NCBI GenBank assembly: GCA_963989385.1
Contig: OZ022500.1
Span: 106,123,842 to 106,187,841, forward strand
DNA length: 64,000 bases
Reading direction: 5' to 3'
Origin: Ctena decussata
Taxonomy: Eukaryota > Mollusca > Bivalvia > Lucinida > Lucinidae
This document shows positions 61,101 to 62,824 of the stretch, one piece after another. The notes beneath the pieces are model-generated. The model was not told the DNA's origin and made no database searches. It saw nothing but the letters and a program-made list of their open reading frames with translations. Each line of letters starts with the position of its first letter. Position 1 is the stretch's first letter. A program made the translations under genes and the position numbers.

Positions 61101-62513
61101 AGCAACCAAACTAAGGGGCCGATTTTCATAAAAAACACAAACTTTCAATCCCCCAGCCAAAGAATGCTACAGATGAAATTTGGGCCCAATTGGCCCAGTA
61201 GCTTTAGAGGAGATGTTGTTTAAAAGTGTTGACGGACGACAGACGACGACATACGACGACAGACGACGACATACGACAGACGACGACGACGACGGACAAC
61301 TGCCTATACTATAAGCTCCCCCTGAGCCTTCGGCTCTGGTGAGCTAAAAACTTAACGCAAAACTTTAACGCAAATGTTAACTTACGTACGGACGAACGAA
61401 CGAACGGACAGACGGACGAACGGACGGAAAGACAAAAACTATATACCCCTCGACATACTTCGTATGCCGGGGGTATAATAAGCAAGAGCATAAATCATCT
61501 TCAGACTACATGGATGTGCTAGCTGTTTTGTGCTATATGTCTTGAATATCCAGTCAAAGAAGCTTTTAAATCCAATGAACTGTGATGTAAGATAGTTTTT
61601 CTTAAACCATGAGCAACTTGTACACACCTGGGTCCAGGTGTTAAAAACTAACAACGTCTTTAGTTAACGAGACTTTAAAACTTCAATCATATTATATGCT
61701 AACATGCTACTGTTTTTTTGCCAAAAAAATGTGAGGAGCTTTTGCAGTGCATTTTATGAGTACTGAAAGACTTAACAAATCCTTAACTAACAACTTCGTT
61801 AAGCTAACTATGCTCTGAACAACTGGGCCCTATCCTCTTGTATATTAAGGATAGAGTATGCACTAGGCTTTGACAGTTTGCATGTGACCAAAGACAGCTT
61901 TTCTTCACAACGCTGTAAAAGGTGCCTGGGTACACCTCCATTTTCCACCATTTTTCCAAAGGAAAACAACTTTTGTGACTCTGTTTGTTACCTTGGACAA
62001 TATGGCCCTTCCAAAATGGAGTCTACTCTTAAAGGAAATAATCTGCTTTTAGTGGAGCAAATTCTTTCCTTTAAGAGTTAATCCCCGATGAGAAGGGAGG
62101 TAAACATGAAAATGACAGAACTGCTTCTCCTGAGAGTATACCTATTCATCTCAACTATATTGTATCTGGCTATTTACCTGTTCATTTACTCGATCTACTT
62201 CTTCAGCTAATTCTCTTGGTTCATCTACCCCATTTTCAACACCTTCCCCATCTCTGTTAACTTCTGTCCCCTTTGATGCCTCATCAGCTTTAAATTCCCC
62301 ACTGGTAGCCTCTGTGTCTTTGTTTTCCCCGCTTGGTTCCTCTGCTTCATGAAGAGTTTCCTTAGCTGGTACTCTGTCCTCTAGTGTGTCCAGCATTGCT
62401 TGACTGGGGGCTGGTAATGTGGTGGGATGTTTAGCCTTTTTCGGCTTTGGTTTAGGCGATCTTTTCTTTCTCCACATTCTGGATGGGTCCACTCCACCAG
62501 TGCGCATCTTCAA
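15753..62513 (-). CDS. GBF1: GBF1, Golgi brefeldin A-resistance ARF-GEF (28 exons, 5'-incomplete)
   Basis: GBF1 is the large ARF guanine-nucleotide exchange factor of the cis-Golgi and ER-Golgi intermediate compartment; it loads ARF1-class GTPases with GTP so that COPI coats assemble. The 28 exons listed below were joined by eye. Every intron is GT-AG, phases match at every junction, and the sum is 5412 nt. Order of regions: basic and acidic linker (v1-275), HUS domain with [15 protein letters not shown] (v276-450), second linker (v470-583), Sec7 domain (v584-772), HDS1 to HDS3 (about v775-1560), Ser/Thr/Gly-rich tail (v1611-1803). The N-terminal DCB domain is missing because the gene runs past the right edge; with about 220 more residues the protein would be near 2020, against 1859 in human GBF1. 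Identity rests on long stretches matching vertebrate GBF1 from memory, including the catalytic FRLPGEAP loop. BIG1/2 and cytohesins are excluded by the HUS and C-terminal similarity. Confidence 0.97.
17487..19531 (+). mobile_element. pearl-like element, copy P2
   Basis: Same family and order of parts as P1, inside the giant fold-back element. It is about 300 bp longer because one internal unit is duplicated: 18741-19064 and 19065-19388 differ at few positions (324-bp period). It ends GGTGAGCTAAAA at 19531, and another element begins at once. Confidence 0.75.
19532..20853 (+). mobile_element. pearl-like family B, copy B1
   Basis: Begins ACAAGAGCTTTTCAGGCGGC, with TACGCCCG nearby, directly after P2. 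Internal units of about 250 bp ('gagttacagagtaaacagga', 'aagggggagcaacc'), a GGACAGACAG microsatellite, and a 3' end ACGTCCATTTT...AAAATGGGCG then TTTAAAA. A 380-bp element (19688-20067) is inserted in its 5' part. Confidence 0.65.
19688..20067. mobile_element. 380-bp MITE with about 26-bp terminal inverted repeats
   Basis: Ends GGTCTGGCATTCAACACAGG...CCTGTGTTGAATGCCAGACC are exact inverted copies over at least 20 bp. Inserted inside B1. Target duplication not clear; flanks are CACA and GTGT-like. Confidence 0.8.
20935..22035 (+). mobile_element. tandem-unit element (pearl-like family C')
   Basis: Five units of about 160-200 bp repeat 'tttcatgattttatacatg' and 'ggggcaggggcagataa'. They are followed by a GGACAGACAGACAG and GTACGTACGTAC microsatellite and the end 'aatatcccgccac' then TAACGTGTGGC. 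The block 'aataccccgccactg' near 20970 marks the 5' end. No open frame of note. Confidence 0.55.
22036..24410 (+). mobile_element. pearl-like family B, copy B2 (5'-truncated, split by B3)
   Basis: Internal units of family B from 22036 break off at 'aactcagaaacgag' (about 23066) and resume at 24048 with 'agggagagcaaccattg', the normal continuation of the unit. The 3' end is at 24365-24410: microsatellite, 'cagcgccatgacataata', then hairpin and GGGCGTATAAAA. The break is filled by copy B3. Confidence 0.65.
23069..24047 (+). mobile_element. pearl-like family B, copy B3, nested in B2
   Basis: Complete small copy: AACAAGGGCTTCGCAAGCGG at the 5' end with TACGCCCGT, three or four internal units, GGACGGACGG microsatellite near 23972-24000, and 3' hairpin CCGTTTTTTCAAAACGG followed by GCGTATAAAA. 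TACGCCCGT at the start and ACGGGCGTA at the end are inverted copies. Confidence 0.7.
24780..27240. repeat. head-to-head array of 'TTAGCAACCA' units
   Basis: Units of roughly 150-200 bp carrying 'gcccttagcaaccaac' run in plus orientation from about 24800 to 26160 (motifs near 24812, 25194, 25338, 25518, 25682, 25912, 26139). The same units continue in minus orientation from 26518 to 27220 (near 26518, 26677, 26826, 27005, 27189). A SINE interrupts the plus half. It forms the core of the fold-back element and could itself fold back. Confidence 0.65.
24906..25096 (+). mobile_element. tRNA-derived SINE (plus strand)
   Basis: Head with an A box-like TAGCTTAGTGG and B box-like GATTCGAATCC, about 50 bp apart, then a body with 'cctttcattatcatattt' and 'ctgaaatactgttgaaa'. 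A free tRNA gene is unlikely because the long 3' body is shared with other copies. Confidence 0.75.
28754..28903 (-). CDS. GBF1: GBF1 exon 27 (Ser/Thr/Pro tail)
   Basis: Codes v1611-1660 plus one base: [20 protein letters not shown] then [17 protein letters not shown], disordered. Assigned by open frame, phase 1 at both ends, and splice sites; similarity to the human tail is only compositional. The following intron, 28753 to 16184 or 16190, is about 12.6 kb, by far the longest, mostly because of the fold-back insertion at 16209-28087. Confidence 0.88.
28976..29175 (-). mobile_element. tRNA-derived SINE (minus strand)
   Basis: Same family as 24906-25096. On the minus strand it reads GGAGCCTCAGTAGGTTAAAC, then GGGTTTGAAACTC (B box) and 'cctttcattatcaccctcc'. 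In the intron between exons 26 and 27. Confidence 0.75.
29524..29692 (-). CDS. GBF1: GBF1 exon 26 (end of HDS3)
   Basis: Codes v1555-1610 plus one base: [20 protein letters not shown], then [20 protein letters not shown] and FKTPEP. Matches human [20 protein letters not shown] and WERIDCFLPHLRDELF. The last folded part of the protein. The following intron (28904-29523) carries a tRNA-derived SINE on the minus strand. Confidence 0.97.
29940..30120. repeat. palindromic 'GAATTTGCTC' repeat, intronic copy
   Basis: 'aagggaagaatttgctctc' faces 'gagagcaaattcttccctt' around GCATGC at 30020-30080. In the intron between exons 25 and 26. Confidence 0.75.
30211..30450. mobile_element. palindromic TGAGC MITE, copy 5 (centre inverted)
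   Basis: Complete; in the intron between exons 25 and 26. The asymmetric centre reads 'aaagggtagttaagggtc', the reverse of copy 3, as expected if the insertion orientation is opposite. Confidence 0.85.
30846..30959 (-). CDS. GBF1: GBF1 exon 25 (HDS3)
   Basis: Codes v1517-1554 (38 codons, phase 0): [20 protein letters not shown] then [18 protein letters not shown], almost identical to human. The following intron (29693-30845) holds a palindromic MITE, two copies of the 'AAGAATTTGCTCC' palindromic repeat and a T-tract. Confidence 0.97.
31049..31271. mobile_element. near-perfect fold-back element, copy 2
   Basis: Same family: GGGGCTGTATTCATAAAACG to GTTTTATGAATACGGCCCC, with the same loop 'cagtctttgtaagactg'. 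In the intron between exons 24 and 25. Confidence 0.9.
31282..31519. mobile_element. palindromic TGAGC MITE, copy 6
   Basis: Complete; in the intron between exons 24 and 25, 11 bp after a long fold-back element (31049-31271). Centre 'aaagggtagctaagggtc'. Confidence 0.85.
31969..33345. mobile_element. Tc1/mariner-like non-autonomous element (1377 bp)
   Basis: Starts CAATGGACTCGACAGTATCG and ends with the inverted copy CGATACTGTCGAGTCCACTG, flanked by TA on both sides (31967-31968 and 33346-33347). The GACAGTATCGGATCA block is repeated internally near 32165 and, inverted, near 32930 and 33303. Short frames inside match nothing I know. Confidence 0.85.
33535..33636 (-). CDS. GBF1: GBF1 exon 24 (HDS3)
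   Basis: Codes v1483-1516 (34 codons, phase 0): [20 protein letters not shown] then [14 protein letters not shown], matching human [13 protein letters not shown] and [14 protein letters not shown]. The following intron (30960-33534) contains a Tc1/mariner-like element, a palindromic MITE and a long fold-back element. Confidence 0.96.
34314..34444 (-). CDS. GBF1: GBF1 exon 23 (HDS3)
   Basis: Codes v1439-1482. [20 protein letters not shown] then [20 protein letters not shown], nearly identical to human. Phase 1 in, phase 0 out. The following intron (33637-34313) shows nothing recognisable. Confidence 0.97.
34632..34834. mobile_element. palindromic TGAGC MITE, copy 7 (internal deletion)
   Basis: Left arm complete (TGAGCCGCGACAGGACAAAA). 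The right arm lacks about 35 bp between 'gatgcttaggctg' and GTTTTCTCGTGTCGCGGCTCA. In the intron between exons 22 and 23. Confidence 0.8.
35374..35730 (-). CDS. GBF1: GBF1 exon 22 (basic/Gln loop, then HDS3)
   Basis: Codes v1320-1438 plus one base. A disordered Lys/Gln/Ser-rich stretch ([17 protein letters not shown]) and an acidic stretch ([14 protein letters not shown]) precede [20 protein letters not shown] and [11 protein letters not shown], which match human HDS3. An imperfect 21-bp direct repeat lies just inside the following intron (34445-35373), which also holds a palindromic MITE. Confidence 0.96.
35881..35933. repeat. 53-bp imperfect hairpin
   Basis: 'gtgaaaatcctgatgagat' pairs with 'tctcatctggattttcac' around ATGGCTCATTATGAGCCGT. 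Part of a dispersed 'AGATGAG/AGTCTGATC' repeat with remnants near 38185-38225, 41880-41945, 49845-49905 and 54310-54350. In the intron between exons 21 and 22. Confidence 0.65.
36458..36674 (-). CDS. GBF1: GBF1 exon 21 (HDS3 start)
   Basis: Codes v1248-1319 plus one base. Contains [20 protein letters not shown] then [20 protein letters not shown] and FAEASLNG, matching human ESLSFIVRDAAHITPDNFEL and FVEASLNG. The following intron (35731-36457) contains a 53-bp hairpin at 35881-35933. Confidence 0.96.
37381..37553 (-). CDS. GBF1: GBF1 exon 20 ([10 protein letters not shown] segment)
   Basis: Codes v1190-1247. [20 protein letters not shown] then [10 protein letters not shown]; human GBF1 has [10 protein letters not shown] and DRGYTSDSE at the same place. 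The region is Ser/Asp-rich and a likely phosphorylated loop between HDS2 and HDS3. Phase 1 in, phase 0 out. The following intron (36675-37380) shows a fragment of the 'AGTCTGATC' repeat near 36785-36840 and nothing else. Confidence 0.95.
38328..38719 (-). CDS. GBF1: GBF1 exon 19 (HDS2 core)
   Basis: The largest internal exon, v1059-1189 plus one base. Contains [20 protein letters not shown], then [19 protein letters not shown] and [17 protein letters not shown], close to human GBF1 HDS2. It ends in a Pro-rich and Gly-rich turn ([10 protein letters not shown]). HDS2 is an alpha-helical repeat region of uncertain biochemical role. The following intron (37554-38327) includes a T-rich tract near 37690-37715 and no clear element. 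Confidence 0.97.
38962..39204. mobile_element. fold-back element with GGCCCAGTTGTT ends
   Basis: Ends GGCCCAGTTGTT and AACAACTGGGCCC. The central long hairpin is 'atgtgagaagcttttgca' against 'tgcaaaagcttctcgcat' (about 39058-39110). In the intron between exons 18 and 19. Degenerate relatives lie at about 44160-44325 and 61630-61832. Confidence 0.8.
39288..39403 (-). CDS. GBF1: GBF1 exon 18 (HDS2)
   Basis: Codes v1021-1058 plus two bases: [15 protein letters not shown], then [20 protein letters not shown], matching human YDEEDAAFCLEMLLRIVLEN. The following intron (38720-39287) holds a fold-back element at 38962-39204. Confidence 0.94.
39961..40095. repeat. fold-back sequence around GTGGCTTTGCCAC
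   Basis: 'gtgtaagatgaatttttatt' and its inverted partner 'aaataaaattcaatcttaca' flank a CACTCGTGGCTTTGCCACTCG hairpin centre. In the intron between exons 17 and 18. Confidence 0.7.
40478..40738 (-). CDS. GBF1: GBF1 exon 17 (HDS1-HDS2 linker)
   Basis: Codes v934-1020. [20 protein letters not shown] matches human VEDFVDPNGKISLQREETPS. A Thr/Glu-rich stretch ([16 protein letters not shown]) and [14 protein letters not shown] follow. Phase 0 at both ends. The following intron (39404-40477) holds a fold-back sequence at 39961-40095 and a small hairpin near 39499-39540. Confidence 0.96.
41336..41512 (-). CDS. GBF1: GBF1 exon 16 (HDS1)
   Basis: Codes v875-933 (177 bp, phase 0). Contains [20 protein letters not shown] then [15 protein letters not shown], matching human [20 protein letters not shown] and LQLFRAQLLPKAMIE. 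The following intron (40739-41335) is AT-rich and shows nothing recognisable. Confidence 0.97.
41617..41767 (+). mobile_element. pearl-like family C, short copy C2
   Basis: In the intron after exon 15. 5' hairpin CCTGTCAGCGGGACAGG, TAGCTCGCCTGA; 3' hairpin CCTGTACATTTGTACAGG, whose stem differs from C1 on both sides so that pairing is kept, then CGAGTTAAAA. Confidence 0.8.
42486..42585 (-). CDS. GBF1: GBF1 exon 15 (HDS1)
   Basis: Codes v841-874: [20 protein letters not shown] then [14 protein letters not shown], nearly identical to human [20 protein letters not shown]. One of the best-conserved exons in the window. Phase 2 in, phase 0 out. The following intron (41513-42485) contains a short pearl-like element and a palindromic repeat around 41870-41950. 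Confidence 0.97.
42735..42911 (+). mobile_element. pearl-like family C, short copy C3
   Basis: In the intron after exon 14. 5' hairpin CCTGTCACCGGGACAGG; a GCCGCCACCGCCGCC-rich middle; 3' hairpin CCTGAACTACGTTCAGG then CGAACTAAAAA. Confidence 0.8.
43150..43287 (-). mobile_element. tRNA-derived SINE (minus strand, diverged)
   Basis: Minus-strand GGAGCCCAGTAGGCAAGTGG, GGGTTTGAATCC and 'attactgttgaaagagc'. In the intron between exons 14 and 15. Confidence 0.7.
43354..43590. mobile_element. palindromic TGAGC MITE, copy 8
   Basis: Complete; TAAGCCGCGACAGGACAAAA to TTTTGTCGTGTCACGGCTCA. In the intron between exons 14 and 15 (genomic 42586-43933), next to a SINE. Confidence 0.85.
43934..44106 (-). 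CDS. GBF1: GBF1 exon 14 (HDS1)
   Basis: Codes v784-840 plus two bases: [13 protein letters not shown], then [20 protein letters not shown] and [10 protein letters not shown]. Matches human LLHRGATPEGIF and LFTMTWGPTIAALSYVFDKS. HDS1 binds lipids and helps membrane targeting in GBF1. The following intron (42586-43933) holds a short pearl-like element, a SINE and a palindromic MITE. Confidence 0.96.
44772..44835 (-). CDS. GBF1: GBF1 exon 13 (end of Sec7)
   Basis: Codes v762-783, the smallest exon (64 bp): [20 protein letters not shown] then WK, matching human KNEEIVMPEEQTGLVRENYV. Accepted because of the near-identical peptide, matching phases and clean splice sites. The following intron (44107-44771) carries a degenerate 'AACAACTGGGCCC'-type repeat. 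Confidence 0.94.
45100..45320. mobile_element. near-perfect fold-back element, copy 3
   Basis: Centre 'cagtcttacaaagactg', the reverse of copies 1 and 2. Left end degraded (CCAGTATTC). In the intron between exons 12 and 13. Confidence 0.85.
45610..45692 (-). CDS. GBF1: GBF1 exon 12 (Sec7 domain)
   Basis: Codes v735-761 plus two bases: [20 protein letters not shown] then EEIYNAI. Matches human EFRKNLKGVNGGKDFEQDIL, the C-terminal part of Sec7. At 83 bp it is one of the smallest exons; phase 2 out. The following intron (44836-45609) contains a long fold-back element (45100-45320) and a short repeat around 45411-45510. Confidence 0.95.
45807..47218 (+). mobile_element. pearl-like element, copy P3
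   Basis: In the intron between exons 11 and 12. 5' hairpin AGGGGACCATTGGTCCT, internal units with GTTGCCATGGCAACC, a degenerate microsatellite (about 47130-47165) and the 3' hairpin followed by AGGTGAGCTAAAA. More diverged than P1 and P2, so probably older. Confidence 0.7.
47391..47442. repeat. 24-bp tandem duplication
   Basis: 'attctctccccacaagactg' plus CTTG occurs twice in tandem. In the intron between exons 11 and 12. Confidence 0.85.
47612..47848. mobile_element. palindromic TGAGC MITE, copy 9, beside the exon 11 donor
   Basis: TGAGCTGTGACAAGACAAAA to TTTTGTTGTGTCATGCT. Its edge is about 10 bp from the exon 11 splice donor (47858-47857), so the start of that intron is transposon-derived. 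Confidence 0.8.
47859..47984 (-). CDS. GBF1: GBF1 exon 11 (Sec7 motif 2)
   Basis: Codes v693-734. Contains [17 protein letters not shown], the second conserved Sec7 motif that forms the ARF-binding groove. The Met of VIM (v714) corresponds to human M832, the brefeldin A contact, so a BFA-sensitive type is inferred. The usual Thr of MLNTD is Val here (v717, codon GTA at 47910-47912). The following intron (45693-47858) holds a palindromic MITE starting about 10 bp after the donor and a pearl-like element. Confidence 0.97.
48093..49024. mobile_element. hAT-like DNA element (932 bp) with 8-bp target duplication
   Basis: Terminal inverted repeats CAGGGCTACAGAAAT...ATTTCTGTAGCCCTG, extended imperfectly through an ATCGGTCC block. 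CCTCCTAT is duplicated exactly on both sides (48085-48092 and 49025-49032). An 8-bp duplication and CAGGG ends are typical of hAT elements. No transposase frame, so non-autonomous. In the intron between exons 10 and 11. Confidence 0.9.
49178..49374. mobile_element. CAGAGCTCTAGATAAG fold-back element, copy 1
   Basis: Arms AGAGCTCTAGATAAGAGG and TCTTATCTAGAGCTCT, AATTATCC-type blocks, and a central palindrome 'gacccttcatctgaacc'. In the intron between exons 10 and 11. Confidence 0.85.
49590..49770. repeat. unclassified dispersed repeat ('gatttgatgcttaacgtcc')
   Basis: 'ggttgatttgatgcttaacg' and 'gtcatgtcgggacggtcag' resemble a dispersed molluscan repeat; a loosely similar 'tttaacgacccatcaacc' block is near 11178. 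In the intron between exons 10 and 11. Confidence 0.4.
50401..50471. repeat. perfect 28-bp inverted repeat beside the exon 10 splice donor
   Basis: Arms 50401-50428 and 50444-50471 are exact reverse complements, with a 15-nt loop at 50429-50443. On the GBF1 strand the stem starts at intron position +6, directly after GTAAG. It could be a short MITE or a structured intronic RNA. Confidence 0.9.
50477..50600 (-). CDS. GBF1: GBF1 exon 10 (Sec7 motif 1, catalytic glutamate)
   Basis: Codes v651-692. Contains [16 protein letters not shown]; the Glu of PGEAP is v676 at 50525-50527 (GAG). In Sec7 proteins this glutamate ('glutamic finger') expels Mg and the beta phosphate of GDP from ARF, so the exchange residue is intact. 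The donor at 50476-50475 is followed 6 nt into the intron by a perfect 28-bp inverted repeat. The following intron (47985-50476) holds that stem-loop, a fold-back element and an hAT-like element. Confidence 0.97.
50712..50955. mobile_element. palindromic TGAGC MITE, copy 10
   Basis: Complete; TGAGCCGCGACACGAGAAAA to TTTTCTCGCGTCGCAGCTCA; centre 'gtagctaagggtctaagc'. In the intron between exons 9 and 10. Confidence 0.85.
52068..52270 (-). CDS. GBF1: GBF1 exon 9 (Sec7 domain, N-terminal half)
   Basis: Codes v584-650 plus two bases. Begins [20 protein letters not shown] and includes [16 protein letters not shown], the opening helices of the Sec7 domain (human LITGTEQFNQKPKKG and [12 protein letters not shown]). 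The Lys codon at the junction is split 2+1 with exon 10. The following intron (50601-52067) carries a palindromic MITE at 50711-50956 and a fragment of the palindromic 'AAGAATTTGCTCC' repeat near 51420-51480. Confidence 0.96.
52476..52682. mobile_element. CAGAGCTCTAGATAAG fold-back element, copy 2
   Basis: Complete copy with central hairpin GAACCGTCTCGGTGAGACGG. In the intron between exons 8 and 9. Confidence 0.9.
53203..53327 (-). CDS. GBF1: GBF1 exon 8 (linker before Sec7)
   Basis: Codes v542-583, basic: [20 protein letters not shown], then [12 protein letters not shown]. The last part matches human ELIEIKNKKK immediately upstream of the Sec7 domain. Phase 1 in, phase 0 out. The following intron (52271-53202) contains one CAGAGCTCTAG-type fold-back element. 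Confidence 0.92.
53485..53504 (+). repeat. poly(G) tract of 20
   Basis: Twenty consecutive G on the plus strand; on the GBF1 transcript this is a poly(C) tract. The length is prone to sequencing error. Confidence 0.9.
53515..53645 (-). mobile_element. second tRNA-derived SINE type (minus strand)
   Basis: Minus-strand GGCCTCTGTGGCCTAGTGGT and GTAGGTTCAAGCC, then 'ggctcagcacacaggtgag'. Directly beside a 20-G tract. In the intron between exons 7 and 8. Confidence 0.7.
54009..54291 (-). CDS. GBF1: GBF1 exon 7 (end of HUS, second linker)
   Basis: Codes v448-541 plus one base. Starts [20 protein letters not shown], matching human [20 protein letters not shown], then changes to a Pro/Glu/Lys-rich linker ([19 protein letters not shown]). 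The linker is shorter than in human GBF1. The following intron (53328-54008) holds a run of 20 G and a tRNA-derived SINE. Confidence 0.95.
54621..54862. mobile_element. fold-back MITE with TCAGCTGAGCATGAAAT arms
   Basis: GGCCCCGAGGATATAAT at the left and, inverted, GACCCCAAGGTTATAAAA at the right; inner arms 'ctcaactcagctgagcatg'. A second palindrome 'aaaatgccaacaattgttgg' sits at 54693-54720. In the intron between exons 6 and 7. Confidence 0.75.
54882..55076 (-). CDS. GBF1: GBF1 exon 6 (HUS box)
   Basis: Codes v383-447. Contains the HUS-box region as [18 protein letters not shown] after RIPGLVTEL. The HUS box (consensus around NYDCD) is the most conserved non-catalytic motif of the GBF/BIG families. 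Phase 0 at both ends. The following intron (54292-54881) holds a tRNA-like SINE head and a fold-back MITE. Confidence 0.97.
55659..55757 (-). CDS. GBF1: GBF1 exon 5 (HUS domain)
   Basis: Codes v350-382 (33 codons, phase 0): [20 protein letters not shown] followed by [13 protein letters not shown]. It corresponds to human LLSVERLNLYAASLRVCFLL. It is too short to stand out alone; recognition is by homology and splice sites. The following intron (55077-55658) shows no recognisable element. Confidence 0.95.
56294..56408. repeat. 48-bp tandem repeat, about 2.4 copies
   Basis: 'tatactttcagggcaagtaa' and 'ctctatcatagtt' recur with a 48-bp period. In the intron between exons 4 and 5. Confidence 0.8.
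56611..56831 (-). CDS. GBF1: GBF1 exon 4 (start of HUS domain)
   Basis: Codes v276-349. Strong match to the vertebrate HUS start: [20 protein letters not shown], then [20 protein letters not shown] and CRHLFL. In ARF-GEFs of this class the HUS domain pairs with the DCB domain and regulates membrane recruitment. Acceptor AG at 56833-56832, donor GT at 56610-56609. The following intron (55758-56610) carries a short tandem repeat (56294-56408) and a palindromic repeat. Confidence 0.97.
56844..57009. mobile_element. Tc1/mariner-type MITE (166 bp)
   Basis: Starts TA then CAGTGGACCCTCTTTACAAC; the right end, read inverted, is TAGTCATCCCTCTTTATAATG. The right flanking TA is mutated. In the intron between exons 3 and 4. 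Confidence 0.7.
57289..57511. mobile_element. near-perfect fold-back element, copy 4
   Basis: GGGGCCGTATTCATAAAGCC to ATTTTATGAATACGGCCCC. In the intron between exons 3 and 4. Very similar to copy 1. Confidence 0.9.
57737..58070 (-). CDS. GBF1: GBF1 exon 3 (linker ending NPKGVRF)
   Basis: Codes v165-275 plus one base (phase 1). Ser/Glu/Asp-rich and predicted disordered, with [16 protein letters not shown] in the middle. It ends in FINPKGVRF, matching human YVNPRGVRF just before the HUS domain, which anchors the frame. The following intron (56832-57736) contains a Tc1/mariner-like MITE (56844-57009) and a fold-back element (57289-57511); the rest is plain AT-rich intron. Confidence 0.94.
58646..58801 (-). 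CDS. GBF1: GBF1 exon 2 (linker)
   Basis: Codes v113-164, 52 codons, phase 0 at both ends, from [10 protein letters not shown] to DIHKGFQ. No domain is seen; it is part of the acidic, Ser/Thr-rich linker between DCB and HUS. Support is the clean splice sites and frame with both neighbours, not sequence similarity. The following intron (58071-58645) holds one degenerate palindromic repeat at about 58330-58560. Confidence 0.85.
59116..61480 (+). mobile_element. outer pearl-like element split by P4
   Basis: 5' end 'gcaggggctcatgtatacccc' (in part) and 3' end GCCGGGGGTATAATA are subterminal inverted repeats (TATACCCCCGGC against GCCGGGGGTATA). Internal units of about 180 bp ('taacgcaaaactttaac', 'catcctgtagtaacac') lie at 59280-59880 and resume at 61350 after P4. 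A CGGACGAACG-type microsatellite (61386-61430) precedes the 3' hairpin. Confidence 0.7.
59884..61349 (+). mobile_element. pearl-like element, copy P4, nested
   Basis: Begins ACAAGAGGCCCACGGGCC (5' hairpin) with AGCTCACC, holds about four 300-bp units with CCATAGCAACCAAACT and 'caatcccccagcc', then a GACGAC-rich microsatellite, GAGCCTTCGGCTC hairpin and TGGTGAGCTAAAA. It interrupts the outer element 59116-61480 in an A-rich stretch. Confidence 0.75.
61630..61832. mobile_element. degenerate relative of the GGCCCAGTTGTT fold-back
   Basis: 'aaaactaacaacgtc' and 'gttaacgagac' at the left, 'gctctgaacaactgggccc' at the right; the central hairpin is partly lost ('atgtgaggagcttttgcag'). Confidence 0.65.
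62178..62513 (-). CDS. GBF1: GBF1 visible exon 1 (basic/acidic linker)
   Basis: Codes v1-112 in phase 0. It opens with LKMRTGG, matching human LKMRAGG after the DCB domain, then a Lys/Pro-rich patch ([11 protein letters not shown]) and an acidic Glu-rich tail ending VNEQ. Acceptor AG at 62515-62514, donor GT at 62177-62176. The following intron (58802-62177) holds a nested pair of pearl-like elements, a fold-back repeat and a palindromic repeat; 58802-59115 shows nothing notable. The linker is low-complexity and poorly conserved between phyla. Confidence 0.93.
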
Positions 62514-62634
62514 CTATTAAACAATAAACAAACAGTTTAAGCCCTCTACTCACAAGGTATATAATTTACTACCACAAGAATTACAGCAATTGAATACATA
62601 TTCTTACACAGTTTATGACAGCCCAGAGCTCTAG

Positions 62635-62824
62635 ATAAGAGGCATATTTGATGATAATTAAGGATAATTTTTCTTATTTCTCATCGAAACCATATGTTGT
62701 GACCCCTCATCTGAACCCTGTCGTCGAGGCGGTTCAGATGAGGGGTCACAACATATGTTTTTACGCAGAATTAACAAAAATTATCCCTAATTATCACCAA
62801 ATATGCCCTCTTATCTACAGCTCT
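62635..62824. mobile_element. CAGAGCTCTAGATAAG fold-back element, copy 3
   Basis: AGAGCTCTAGATAAGAGGC to CCTCTTATCTACAGCTCT, with the same 'gtgacccctcatctgaacc' core. Upstream of visible exon 1, inside the preceding intron. Confidence 0.85.

Noticed and set aside
62151..62513. Visible exon 1 as a complete gene start
   Set aside because: The first codon is TTG after an acceptor AG, and human GBF1 has LKMRAGG well inside the protein; the real start is off the window.
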